This document shows, piece by piece, positions 43,342 to 51,588 of a stretch of 64,000 bases of DNA. This DNA comes from Algoriphagus hitonicola (lineage in GTDB: Bacteria > Bacteroidota > Bacteroidia > Cytophagales > Cyclobacteriaceae): NCBI RefSeq assembly GCF_900113375.1, contig NZ_FOPC01000006.1, positions 31,459 to 95,458 on the forward strand. Direction: 5' to 3'. Each line of letters begins with the position of its first letter. Positions within the stretch are counted from its first letter, which is position 1. The notes beneath the pieces are model-generated. The model searched no databases. It saw only the letters and a list, made by a program, of their open reading frames with translations, and was not told where the DNA came from. The translations under genes were made by a program, and so were the position numbers.

Positions 43342-44265
43342 ATGAAGGTTCAAAAAATTAAGCGATTTCATCCGAAAATCAGCTCCCTTCCACACTTGGG
43401 CATGTGGATTTCTATTGTTTTATTCCTGTTTTCTTGTGGCCCACAAAGTCGCGATGGGATAAATGAGGATGAATTTGCCGGATACTGGTACAAAGGTCTC
43501 GCTGAGATCAATGTATTTGATCTGACCCAAATGAGGTATGGAGAGGAACGCAGAGGCAATGCGGTGATGATCTTTGTCACGGAGGATTTTTCCCGTCGCA
43601 AGCAGGTCAAGCTAGACGACCCCGGTGGTGCAGGTGCAGATGCCCGAAAAGTAATGAAACTCAATATGACACGGGATTTTGTGACTGGGGTCTATCCCTA
43701 TCATACCATGCTATCGGTTTTTACTCCCGTCAATGATGAAGTAAATTCTTTCAAACTCACTGCTTCGGTAACCGAATGGTGCGGACAGGCTTTTACCCAG
43801 ATGAATTGGCGGAATTCCGGCTATCTCGTTCAGATGTTTTCTTATTTTGAGTCAGAAGGAGATCAAGAATTGAAAATCGATGCCAAGCCGGAGGATGAAC
43901 TGTTTAATCTGATTCGGTTAAATCCTGATTTGATTCCCACCGGAGATGTCAGGTTAATTCCCAGCTTGATTTATCAGCGGTTTTCGCATACTCCTTTGAA
44001 GGCAGAGCGAGCGGAGATTTCCATTGAGCAAGGCAGCGAAAACACCAAGGAGTTGATTGTCGAATATCCTTCCTTGAAAAGAACTCTGACCGTTCGGTTT
44101 AAGCAGTTTTTCCCATATGAAATTCTTTCTTGGGAAGAGGTGCAAACCAAACCCAATGGAGATCAGGAAATCACCAAAGCCGTCCGAAAAAAACTTGAGC
44201 TTCTGGACTATTGGGAGAAAAACGAATCGGTTTTTGAGCCACTTCGAAAAGATCTGGGCTTTTGA
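43342..44265 (+). CDS. Bacteroidota lipoprotein of unknown function (often misnamed Maf)
   Basis: A 307-residue lipoprotein (LFLFSC, Cys31). Characteristic segments are FAGYWYKGLAEINVFDLTQM, RYGEERRGNAVMIFVTEDF, DFVTGVYPYHTMLSVFTPV and SVTEWCGQAFTQMNWR. Proteins like this are often labelled septum formation inhibitor Maf in databases, but nothing here resembles the Maf nucleotide pyrophosphatase, so I treat the function as unknown. Predicted beta-rich and facing the periplasm. The stop TGA overlaps the TTG start of the next gene. Confidence 0.8.
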   Translation: MKVQKIKRFHPKISSLPHLGMWISIVLFLFSCGPQSRDGINEDEFAGYWYKGLAEINVFDLTQMRYGEERRGNAVMIFVTEDFSRRKQVKLDDPGGAGADARKVMKLNMTRDFVTGVYPYHTMLSVFTPVNDEVNSFKLTASVTEWCGQAFTQMNWRNSGYLVQMFSYFESEGDQELKIDAKPEDELFNLIRLNPDLIPTGDVRLIPSLIYQRFSHTPLKAERAEISIEQGSENTKELIVEYPSLKRTLTVRFKQFFPYEILSWEEVQTKPNGDQEITKAVRKKLELLDYWEKNESVFEPLRKDLGF

Positions 44266-45602
44266 AAGCAAAGGAAAACGCTTTCCTGATATTCACTGCC
44301 CTGCTGATGGTGGTGGGGATTTATTTTTTAGGCTATCGCGTAGTTCGAACTGAATTCTCTTTGGTTTTGAGTCTCTATTCCAGCCTTTTTGGGCTCATGA
44401 TTTTTTGGTTTTTCTATTCCAAAAAAAGAACCGTCGATTGGAAGGCGGTTTTTCTGGTTGGGTTTATATTGCGGTTGGTGTTATTTCCTTCAATACCGCT
44501 TTGGTCTGAGGATTTTGCCCGATTTTTATGGGACGGCGAGCTTTTGAATTTAGGATTCAATCCCTATTTAAACACTCCCAATCAATGGGTTCAGCTCCAC
44601 TCGGAAGATTTTTCTGCGTATTTGGCGCTGCTTTATGACAGGATGAATTCCCCAGGTTATTATTCGGTTTATACCCCCTTTAATCAATTCTTTTTTTGGC
44701 TTGGCGCAAAACTCGGTGGCGGAAGTTTGATCCCCGGTCTTCTTGTACTCAAAGGGATCTTAATTATTGGAGAAATCGCTGTGTTTTTTTTATTAAAGTC
44801 ATTGTTGATACGGTTTGGTATTGGAAGCCAAAAGTTAATCTTCTACTGGCTCAATCCCTTTGTCATTTTGGAAGTGATTGGAAATCTACATTTCGAAGGG
44901 TTGGTTTTACTTTTTTTGCTGGCAGTACTTTTCGGTTTAGAGAGAAAACATAGACTGGTTTCAGCTTCGTTTTTGGCATTTGCCGTCGGATTGAAACTGG
45001 TGCCTTTGATTTTAGCCCCTGGATTTTTACGTATCAGGTCAAAACAGCCTTGGTTTTGGATGGGCTTAGGCGTGATTTCCTTGGTTTTATTTCTGCCGCT
45101 TTTGATCGATCAATCCTGGCGTAATTTCTTTCAAAGTCTAGGCCTTTATCAGGGAAAATTTGAATTCAATGCCTCCATTTATTATCTCGGTCGGGAGGTG
45201 GGTTATTGGATAGAAGGCTACAATACCATTGCTTATTTGACCAAAGGGTTGAGTGCCTTGACTTTGCTATTGATCCTTTTTTTAGCATTCAAAAAGAAAA
45301 TCAATCAAACAAAAGATTGGATCGAATTATGGATTGGATGCTATTGGATTTATCTTTTGTTGCAGCCGGTTGTTCATCCCTGGTATCTGATTCCGGGATT
45401 GGGCTTGAGTATTTTGACCAAAAAAATCGGTTTTTTGGTTTGGAGTTTGGCTGTGATTTTGTCGTACCAAGCTTACGGAAATCACTGCAATGTAGAGTAT
45501 CCGATAGTTTTAGTCCTCGAATATTCGCTGGTTTGTGTGGGCTTGATCTATGATTACCGCCAGCATTATTTTACCTTTCCCATTAAATTATTGAAAAAAT
45601 GA
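44262..45602 (+). CDS. Polytopic mannosyltransferase-like protein (GT-C / DUF2029-like)
   Basis: A 446-residue membrane protein with about eleven hydrophobic segments. Motifs typical of GT-C mannosyltransferases using polyprenyl-phosphate sugars are seen: SEDFARFLWDGELLNLGFNPY near the first external loop (acidic DE/ED pair), YFDR-like YDRMNSPGYYSVYTP and LQPVVHPWYLIPGLGLSIL. It probably glycosylates a lipid-linked acceptor outside the membrane with the product of the DPM1-like enzyme (inference). Translation must start at TTG 44262, overlapping the previous stop by 4 bp, and it overlaps the next gene by 4 bp. Confidence 0.83.
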   Translation: MKAKENAFLIFTALLMVVGIYFLGYRVVRTEFSLVLSLYSSLFGLMIFWFFYSKKRTVDWKAVFLVGFILRLVLFPSIPLWSEDFARFLWDGELLNLGFNPYLNTPNQWVQLHSEDFSAYLALLYDRMNSPGYYSVYTPFNQFFFWLGAKLGGGSLIPGLLVLKGILIIGEIAVFFLLKSLLIRFGIGSQKLIFYWLNPFVILEVIGNLHFEGLVLLFLLAVLFGLERKHRLVSASFLAFAVGLKLVPLILAPGFLRIRSKQPWFWMGLGVISLVLFLPLLIDQSWRNFFQSLGLYQGKFEFNASIYYLGREVGYWIEGYNTIAYLTKGLSALTLLLILFLAFKKKINQTKDWIELWIGCYWIYLLLQPVVHPWYLIPGLGLSILTKKIGFLVWSLAVILSYQAYGNHCNVEYPIVLVLEYSLVCVGLIYDYRQHYFTFPIKLLKK

Positions 45603-46333
45603 AGCGAGTTAATTTTTACTTTTTATTCCTAGTATTCGTTGGAATGACATGGTTTTCTTGTCATCCAGCCGAGGAGAGAAAAGCGATTTCCCTTGTGGAG
45701 AAATCCATTGCTGCTCATGGGGGCCAATCGGAATGGGATGTGCTGGAAGCGATTCATTTTTCAAAAAAGACTTCATTGTTTGCTGAGGATGGCTCACTTG
45801 AAGAGGAATTGGATCAGCAGATTGAATTCCAGCTCAAGCCACAATATTCTGGAAAAATGTCTTGGATAAAGGATTCGATTGCCCATGTTTTGGAGTTTGA
45901 CGGGAAAAAAATCCGCTATAAAATGGCCGGAAATCAAATTCAAAATTCCGATTTTCTTGCCTCAAAAAAGAAAGAACTTGATGCAGCGCTGTATGTAGTA
46001 GGGATGCCCTGGAAATTGCTGGAAGATCAATCCGCAAAGTTAATTTATAAGGGAATCCGAGATACAGCCCTAGGGGAAGTAGAAGTGATCGAGGTGGATT
46101 ATGGTCCAGGTGCGGATCGATGGTGGTATTATTTCGATGCTGAAAGTCATCTCATGGTAGGAAATGAAGTGCAGCTAGAGGACCATCGCAGCGTAATCGA
46201 AAATCTAGACTTTAATCAGGTCGATGACTTTGTTTTTTATGGTGAGCGCAAAAGCTATCGGGTGGATTCTCTTGGACAAAAATTATATTTACGAGCAGCG
46301 TATCAATACGGAGATTATAAACTTATCCCATAA
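45599..46333 (+). CDS. LolA/LppX-like lipoprotein, paralogue 1
   Basis: A 244-residue lipoprotein (VGMTWFSC, Cys21). The segment SLVEKSIAAHGGQSEWDVLE and the beta-rich remainder resemble outer-membrane lipoprotein-sorting-like proteins of the LolA/LolB fold that bind lipids. The next gene encodes a related protein with an equivalent SIEAHGG motif. Lipid binding would fit a glycolipid pathway, but it is an inference from fold and context. Overlaps the upstream gene by 4 bp and abuts the next with no gap. Confidence 0.75.
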   Translation: MKRVNFYFLFLVFVGMTWFSCHPAEERKAISLVEKSIAAHGGQSEWDVLEAIHFSKKTSLFAEDGSLEEELDQQIEFQLKPQYSGKMSWIKDSIAHVLEFDGKKIRYKMAGNQIQNSDFLASKKKELDAALYVVGMPWKLLEDQSAKLIYKGIRDTALGEVEVIEVDYGPGADRWWYYFDAESHLMVGNEVQLEDHRSVIENLDFNQVDDFVFYGERKSYRVDSLGQKLYLRAAYQYGDYKLIP

Positions 46334-47083
46334 ATGAAAAAGAATCTGTTTCTAATTATTCTTGGCCTTGTAGTGCTTATTCAGGCTTGTGATCAGCGAT
46401 CGGAAGCTCAAAAAATCGTCGATTTATCCATTGAGGCTCATGGTGGAAAAGCCTTTGAGGAATCCGAAATCGAATTTGATTTTCGGGATATTCACTATCA
46501 AATCTTCAAAACCAGTGATTCCTTTGAATATAGTAGGGAGTTTCAGGACTCGACAGGACAGATCAAGGATGTCCTCAATAATTCAGGATTTGTCCGGACG
46601 CTCAACGGAGCGAAAGTGGATACCTTGACAGAGGAGCGAATTGGGGCTTTTTCCAGATCGGTCAATTCGGTTGCCTATTTCGCTTTTTTACCTTATGGAC
46701 TCAATGACGCTGCTACGATAAAAAACTATTTAGGCGAAACAACTCTCAATGGAGAAAGCTATCATTTAATCGAAGTAACCTTTGAGCAAGAAGGCGGCGG
46801 AGAGGATTTTGACGATATTTTTCTCTATTGGATTGGTGTAGAGGATTATTTTGTTGATTTCATGGCTTACAGCTACCACACCGATGGGGGAGGAGTCCGG
46901 ATGCGCGAGGTGTCAGACGTGCAGGAAGCAGGAGGAATCCGATTTCAAAATTACCTGAATTACAAACCAGAAGATAAAGATACTCCAGTGGATCAAATGC
47001 AGTCACTATATGAAGCGGGAGATTTGGAGTTGCTTTCTGAGATCAATTTGGAAAACATTGAGGTGAGACCTTTAAATCGCTAA
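46334..47083 (+). CDS. LolA/LppX-like lipoprotein, paralogue 2
   Basis: A 249-residue lipoprotein (VVLIQAC, Cys19). After the lipobox, KIVDLSIEAHGGKAFEESEI parallels the paralogue before it, and both proteins share the order AHGG, a first beta-hairpin, and a late YYFDAE/YWIGVE-type strand. Similarity elsewhere is low, so the duplication is old. Exact function unknown. The start directly follows the previous stop, and 2 bp separate it from the next gene. Confidence 0.75.
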   Translation: MKKNLFLIILGLVVLIQACDQRSEAQKIVDLSIEAHGGKAFEESEIEFDFRDIHYQIFKTSDSFEYSREFQDSTGQIKDVLNNSGFVRTLNGAKVDTLTEERIGAFSRSVNSVAYFAFLPYGLNDAATIKNYLGETTLNGESYHLIEVTFEQEGGGEDFDDIFLYWIGVEDYFVDFMAYSYHTDGGGVRMREVSDVQEAGGIRFQNYLNYKPEDKDTPVDQMQSLYEAGDLELLSEINLENIEVRPLNR

Positions 47084-47085
47084 CT

Positions 47086-48303
47086 ATGAATCCATTAAAA
47101 CTGAGTTTTAAAAATCGAAAAGGATTGGAGCTTTCGGCACACCTGTATCAGCCCTTGGATCGGGAGCCAAAATTTTATTCCATTTTTGCCCATTGCTTTA
47201 CCTGTACCAAAAATCTCTCATCGGTCACGCGCATTTGTACTGCTTTATCTCAGGAAGGAATTGCGGTTTTGAGTTTTGATTTTACAGGTTTGGGCATGAG
47301 CGAGGGTGAGTTTCAGGAAAGTACCTTTTCGGCTAATATCTCAGATTTGGTGGATGCTGCAAAATATCTGGACGAAAACTATCAATCTCCACAATTGATG
47401 GTGGGGCATTCGCTTGGTGGTGCTGCGGTGCTTTATGCTTCAAGTGAAATAGCGTCTGTTTCCGCGATAGCCACCATCGCTGCTCCTGCAGATCCCGGTC
47501 ACGTCAGACATCTTTTTGAAGGTGACTTAGAGGATCTTGAGAAATCGGGTAAGGCAATGGTAAATATCGGGGGAAGACCATTCGAGATAGACCGGCAATT
47601 TGTGGAGGATTTGGAGCAGAAGCCTTTGAAGACTTTTTTGAAAAAAATGAGAAAATCAATCTTGATTTTGCATTCCCCACAGGATAAAATCGTGGAAATC
47701 GATCAAGCCCAGGAAATCTATCAAAGTGCCTTTCATCCCAAGAGTTTCGTGTCGCTCGATGGGGCAGACCATTTGCTCAAAAAAGAGAAAGACGCCATTT
47801 ATGCGGGTCAGGTAATTGCCTCCTGGAGTGCACGCTATGTGGAAATCGAAGCGGATACCGAGAATCAAACCAAAGGTAATCCAGTGATGGTTCGTCTCAG
47901 TGGTGGTCCAGGTTATACTACCGAAATCAAAACTCCACATCACCATTTGATAGCAGATGAACCCTTGGATGTGGGAGGACAGAATTTAGGGCCGAATCCA
48001 TACGACTTTTTGATGGCTTCTTTAGGAAGCTGCACGGCCATGACACTCAAAATGTATGCAGCCCGGAAAAAATGGGAACTCAAAGAAGTGCGGGTTTACC
48101 TAAATCATGAAAAAGTCCATTTACAAGATTCGGAACACGCAGAAGAATCGGATGCAAAGGTTTCTCAATTTACCCGAATTATAGAGCTCGAAGGAGATCT
48201 GGACAAAGAGCAGCGAAATCGTTTATTGGAAATCGCCAATCGCTGTCCGGTTCATCGTACCTTAGAAGAAGATATTTTGATCCAAACCATGCTTGCTAAG
48301 TGA
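47086..48303 (+). CDS. Alpha/beta-hydrolase-OsmC fusion protein
   Basis: A 405-residue cytoplasmic fusion. The N-terminal alpha/beta hydrolase (about 1-250) has the nucleophile S109 in VGHSLGGAA, an Asp near 200 (LHSPQDKIV) and His229 (DGADHLL). The C-terminal OsmC-like domain (about 265-405) carries the peroxidatic pair C316 (MASLGSCTAMTL) and C387 (NRCPVHRTL). OsmC proteins reduce organic hydroperoxides. This fusion is recurrent in bacteria but its substrate is unknown. Its place in a redox and glycolipid operon suggests removal of oxidised or esterified lipid. It overlaps the next gene by 4 bp. Confidence 0.9.
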   Translation: MNPLKLSFKNRKGLELSAHLYQPLDREPKFYSIFAHCFTCTKNLSSVTRICTALSQEGIAVLSFDFTGLGMSEGEFQESTFSANISDLVDAAKYLDENYQSPQLMVGHSLGGAAVLYASSEIASVSAIATIAAPADPGHVRHLFEGDLEDLEKSGKAMVNIGGRPFEIDRQFVEDLEQKPLKTFLKKMRKSILILHSPQDKIVEIDQAQEIYQSAFHPKSFVSLDGADHLLKKEKDAIYAGQVIASWSARYVEIEADTENQTKGNPVMVRLSGGPGYTTEIKTPHHHLIADEPLDVGGQNLGPNPYDFLMASLGSCTAMTLKMYAARKKWELKEVRVYLNHEKVHLQDSEHAEESDAKVSQFTRIIELEGDLDKEQRNRLLEIANRCPVHRTLEEDILIQTMLAK

Positions 48304-49343
48304 AACCCCTCTACAGCAAATACCTTTTTAGCAGTCTATTCCTGATTTTTTTCTTGCTGGGAGTTTGGTTCCTTGCCCCCGGTTTAGACACGAATATTCC
48401 AGTTATTTCTGAAAAGCTAAAAGGCGTGTGCTGGGTTGGAAGTCGGCAGGCTTTGCAAGGTGGGGAATTGGAATATTTGTCGGGCACCGGCGCAAATGCT
48501 CTTTCACAGACACCGTTTGGATGGCAAAGCGACCCTAAGAAACCTGAGATTCGTTGGGCTTTGGAAAACGATCGGATGTGGTGGGGCGAATCTGCAAAAG
48601 GCTTAAAAGCTACTTTAGATTCTGCCAATATGCATCAGATTTCCTCCATGCTGAAGCCTCACCTTTGGGTAAGAGGGGCTTGGCCTGGGGAAATTGAAAT
48701 GAGTTCTGAGGAAGATTGGCTAAAGTGGTTTGTACTGTACCGGGAGTTTATTTTAGATTATGCGAGATTTGCTGAGCAATCAGAAATGCCGTATTTCTGT
48801 ATAGGTACAGAACTGGAAAAGACGAGCCACAGAACCGAAGATTGGAGGAAAATTATTTCAGACATTCGTCAGGTCTATTCTGGGAAATTGACCTATGCTG
48901 CTAATTTCACTGAGTTTGATCTGATTCAGTTTTGGTCCGAACTCGATTTTATCGGAATTCAAGGATATTTTCCGCTTAGTGAGAAAAAGAAGCCTACTAA
49001 AAAAGATTTGGCAAAAGCTTGGGAAAATCACCTTTCCCGCATCGAGGATGTGGTGCAGCAGTTTCAAAAACCCGTGATCTTTACCGAGATCGGTTATTGC
49101 AATACCGAAGATGCGGCAAAGGAACCTTGGGTTTGGCCTAATGCACGTCAAGAATCCATTCTTTCCGAGTCTATTCAGGCGATGTGCTATGAGGCATTTT
49201 TTGAAACAGTCTGGGAAAAAGATTGGTTAGCCGGGGTATATTTTTGGAAATGGTATCCCGAAGGCAAGAGAAGGGATCCGGATTTTAGCCCTCAGGGCCT
49301 TCAGGCTGAGCGGGTCATGCGAACCCATTTTACCCAACCCTGA
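48300..49343 (+). CDS. GH113-like membrane-anchored glycoside hydrolase
   Basis: A 347-residue protein with an N-terminal membrane anchor (about 8-27) and a TIM-barrel-type catalytic domain. Probable acid/base E171 is in YFCIGTELEKT and nucleophile E263 in PVIFTEIGYCN; FIGIQGYFPLSEKKKPT and GVYFWKWYPEG also match GH113-type (beta-mannanase-like) proteins. It starts with GTG at 48300, whose TG is shared with the previous stop. As the last gene of the coupled run it may trim the glycan built by the upstream transferases (inference). Substrate uncertain. Confidence 0.82.
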   Translation: MKPLYSKYLFSSLFLIFFLLGVWFLAPGLDTNIPVISEKLKGVCWVGSRQALQGGELEYLSGTGANALSQTPFGWQSDPKKPEIRWALENDRMWWGESAKGLKATLDSANMHQISSMLKPHLWVRGAWPGEIEMSSEEDWLKWFVLYREFILDYARFAEQSEMPYFCIGTELEKTSHRTEDWRKIISDIRQVYSGKLTYAANFTEFDLIQFWSELDFIGIQGYFPLSEKKKPTKKDLAKAWENHLSRIEDVVQQFQKPVIFTEIGYCNTEDAAKEPWVWPNARQESILSESIQAMCYEAFFETVWEKDWLAGVYFWKWYPEGKRRDPDFSPQGLQAERVMRTHFTQP

Positions 49344-49447
49344 AAATCAGTTTCTTCTGTGACTTTTGTCATTTACTCCGATTTGGGATAATGCTAGCTT
49401 TAATCTATTAAATAAGAGCAATTCTTGAAATTTAAATGACAGAAGCC

Positions 49448-49660
49448 ATGAAAATTAATATGGGAAGTACAGATAGGGGTTTGAGATTACTCGCTGCTGC
49501 AATATTAGTTGGGTTGTATTTTTCCGGTGTCCTATCAGGGACGTTGGGAATTGTTGGTTTGGTGATCGCGGCAGTATTTACGCTGACCACTTTAATTGGC
49601 TTCTGTCCTCTTTATACTCTTCTGGGAATGAACACTTGTTCGCGAACGGCGAAAAGATAG
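49448..49660 (+). CDS. DUF2892 (YgaP-like) small membrane protein
   Basis: A 70-residue protein with two membrane segments. The family signature is complete: MKINMGSTDRGLRLLAA, a YFSGVLSGTLGIV turn, and FTLTTLIGFCPLYTLLGMNTC. Two Cys occur in the C-terminal motif, as in homologues fused to rhodaneses. An ATG four codons upstream (49436) is an alternative start; the internal one fits the family. A TAGCTTTA sequence at 49395-49402 may be a -7 box. Confidence 0.85.
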   Translation: MKINMGSTDRGLRLLAAAILVGLYFSGVLSGTLGIVGLVIAAVFTLTTLIGFCPLYTLLGMNTCSRTAKR

Positions 49661-49681
49661 ATAATGCGTAATAGTTTTGGG

Positions 49682-49713
49682 AAAAGCCGGGGGCAATAGC
49701 TTCCGGTTTTTTT
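49682..49713 (+). terminator. Probable terminator after the DUF2892 gene
   Basis: AAAAGCCGG (49682-49690) pairs with CCGGTTTTTTT (49703-49713), with a 12-base loop. T-run included. Confidence 0.55.
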
Positions 49714-49791
49714 GTGGGTTTTTGGCCGGAATAGTCAAAACTTCTTTAAAAATTTTATTTATTAGATTTTTCAAACCCAAAATTTATAAAA

Positions 49792-51204
49792 ATGAAGAAT
49801 AATGCTAGACGTGAGTTTTTGAAGTCCACCGGATTGGCAGGCTTGGGACTTTTTGGTGCAGGCTCAGTTATCGGAAGTCAAAATGACCATCTCCCTTTCG
49901 AAGCCAGTTTTGCCAAAAAACGTGTCCAATCCTTCAATATGTGTGGTTTTGCAGCTCCCAAATTGGAAACTGTTCGTGTAGGGATAGTCGGATTGGGAAT
50001 GCGTGGGCCGGGAGCTGTGGATCGTCTGAGCAAAATAGAAGGAGTGGAAATCAAGGCGCTTTGCGATTTGATTCCTGAGCGGGCTGAGAAGGCCAAAAAA
50101 ACATTAGAAGGAACGGTTCATAATCCAGATCTCTATTCTGGAAAAGTATATTCCTATAAGGAAATGTGTGATCGTCCCGATCTCGATTTGGTATACATTG
50201 CCTCGCCTTGGGAATGGCATGTGCCTATGGCGGTCTATGCCATGGAGGCCGGAAAACACGCTGCAGTGGAAGTTCCTGCTGCCAGAACGCTCGACGAGTG
50301 CTGGGAACTGGTAGAGACTTCGGAGCGAACCCAAAAGCATTGCATGCAGCTGGAAAATTGCTGTTATGATTTTTTTGAATTGATGACCTTGAAAATGGCC
50401 CGTGAGGGATTTTTTGGAGAAGTGCTACACGTAGAGGGAGCCTATATTCATGATTTGCTTTGGTTAAATTTTGATAAGGAAAAGGGCTATCAGGATATGT
50501 GGAGGTTGAAAGAAAATTTCAGAAATGGTAACCTCTATCCCACCCACGGTTTGGGGCCGATCTGTCAGATTCTAAATATCAACCGTGGCGATCAGATGGA
50601 CTATTTGACCTCACTTTCTTCCAATGATTTTCAAATGAAAGCCAAAGCCCAAGAGCTCGCAGAGCAGGATTCTTTTTGGGCTTCCTATGCTGCAAAAGAC
50701 TATCGAGGAAATATGAATACCACCATGGTGAAAACCAAAAACGGAAAATCCATCATGATACAGCATGATGTGACTTCTCCTCGTCCGTATTCCAGACTGC
50801 ATGTGGTGAGTGGGACGGAGGGCTTCGCCCAAAAGTATCCCGAGCAAAAAGTATCACAGGGACATAGCTGGCTCAAGGAAGAGGAAATGAAGGAATTAGA
50901 AAAGAAATACACCCCTGAAATCATCCTTAAAGTCGGTGAACTGGCCAAACAAGTCGGTGGTCATGGGGGGATGGATTTCATGATGGATTGGCGTTTGATT
51001 GATTGCTTGAGAAATGGTCTGCCACTGGATCAGGATGTCTATGATGCGGCCCTTTGGAGCTGCATTACTCCCCTGAGTGAGTGGTCCGTAGCCAATCGCT
51101 CCAATTCGATCGATGTGCCCGATTTTACCGGAGGAAATTGGAAAACCAACAAACCTGTGCCGATTACTCTCCAAGGTGGTGGTACGACAGCAGTGAGAGT
51201 TTAA
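49792..51204 (+). CDS. Gfo/Idh/MocA-type GH109-like alpha-N-acetylgalactosaminidase
   Basis: A 470-residue NAD-dependent glycosidase-like protein. A twin-arginine signal is present (NARREFLKSTGLAGLGLFGAG), so it is exported folded with its cofactor. The Rossmann motif is VGIVGLGMRGPGAVDRL (about 63-79), then the VYIASPWEWHVPMAVYAMEA and KHAAVEVPAA segments, QLENCCYDFFELM and the NGNLYPTHGLGPICQILNI signature with the catalytic His. These match GH109, which cleaves by an NAD-dependent elimination mechanism. Activity on GalNAc is a family expectation, not shown here. Monocistronic; its stop lies 3 bp before the inverted-repeat element. Confidence 0.85.
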   Translation: MKNNARREFLKSTGLAGLGLFGAGSVIGSQNDHLPFEASFAKKRVQSFNMCGFAAPKLETVRVGIVGLGMRGPGAVDRLSKIEGVEIKALCDLIPERAEKAKKTLEGTVHNPDLYSGKVYSYKEMCDRPDLDLVYIASPWEWHVPMAVYAMEAGKHAAVEVPAARTLDECWELVETSERTQKHCMQLENCCYDFFELMTLKMAREGFFGEVLHVEGAYIHDLLWLNFDKEKGYQDMWRLKENFRNGNLYPTHGLGPICQILNINRGDQMDYLTSLSSNDFQMKAKAQELAEQDSFWASYAAKDYRGNMNTTMVKTKNGKSIMIQHDVTSPRPYSRLHVVSGTEGFAQKYPEQKVSQGHSWLKEEEMKELEKKYTPEIILKVGELAKQVGGHGGMDFMMDWRLIDCLRNGLPLDQDVYDAALWSCITPLSEWSVANRSNSIDVPDFTGGNWKTNKPVPITLQGGGTTAVRV

Positions 51205-51207
51205 TCG

Positions 51208-51576
51208 AAAAAAGGGGCTGTCTCAAATGTAAAGGTTGTCACATTGAGCACTTGAGAGACGAGAGTCTCGAAATCGAAATATGGGCTAAAACGGTAGATT
51301 TGGCCTTCGTACTGCCCAACTCTAGTTGGTCAAGTGCTACCGATGACAGAGATGCTTAATATCACAAAATTGGGGTCAGTCCGAGCACCCGAAAGACGGG
51401 AGTCTGAAGGTACGAGGACGCTTCGACTCTCCCGAAACTTGATCGGGACAAGCTGCTCAGCGTGACCAAAAATTTGATTCAAACCACAATTTTCGTCATC
51501 CCCTTATTTGTATGATCGAAGAATATTTAAGACTCAGGCTGACATTAAAGCTATTGATGAAACAGCCTCTTTTTTA
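51208..51576. repeat. Noncoding element with 17-bp terminal inverted repeats
   Basis: AAAAAAGGGGCTGTCTC at 51208-51224 and the complement of GAAACAGCCTCTTTTTT at 51560-51576 agree at 15 of 17 positions. The 335 bp between carry REP-like pieces: ACATTGAGCACTTGAGAGAC, GAGTCTCGAAATCGAAAT, CTGCTCAGCGTGACC in the opposite orientation, and a dyad CGGGAGTC...GACTCTCCCG. It fits exactly between two convergent stop codons (51204 and 51589). No protein is encoded. It may be a MITE-like or composite REP element that also ends transcription from both sides. Confidence 0.65.
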
Positions 51577-51588
51577 GTTTTCTTTGTT

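Noticed and set aside
43342-44265. Septum inhibitor Maf
   Set aside because: This name is often attached to such lipoproteins, but no Maf nucleotide pyrophosphatase motif is present and the protein is exported.
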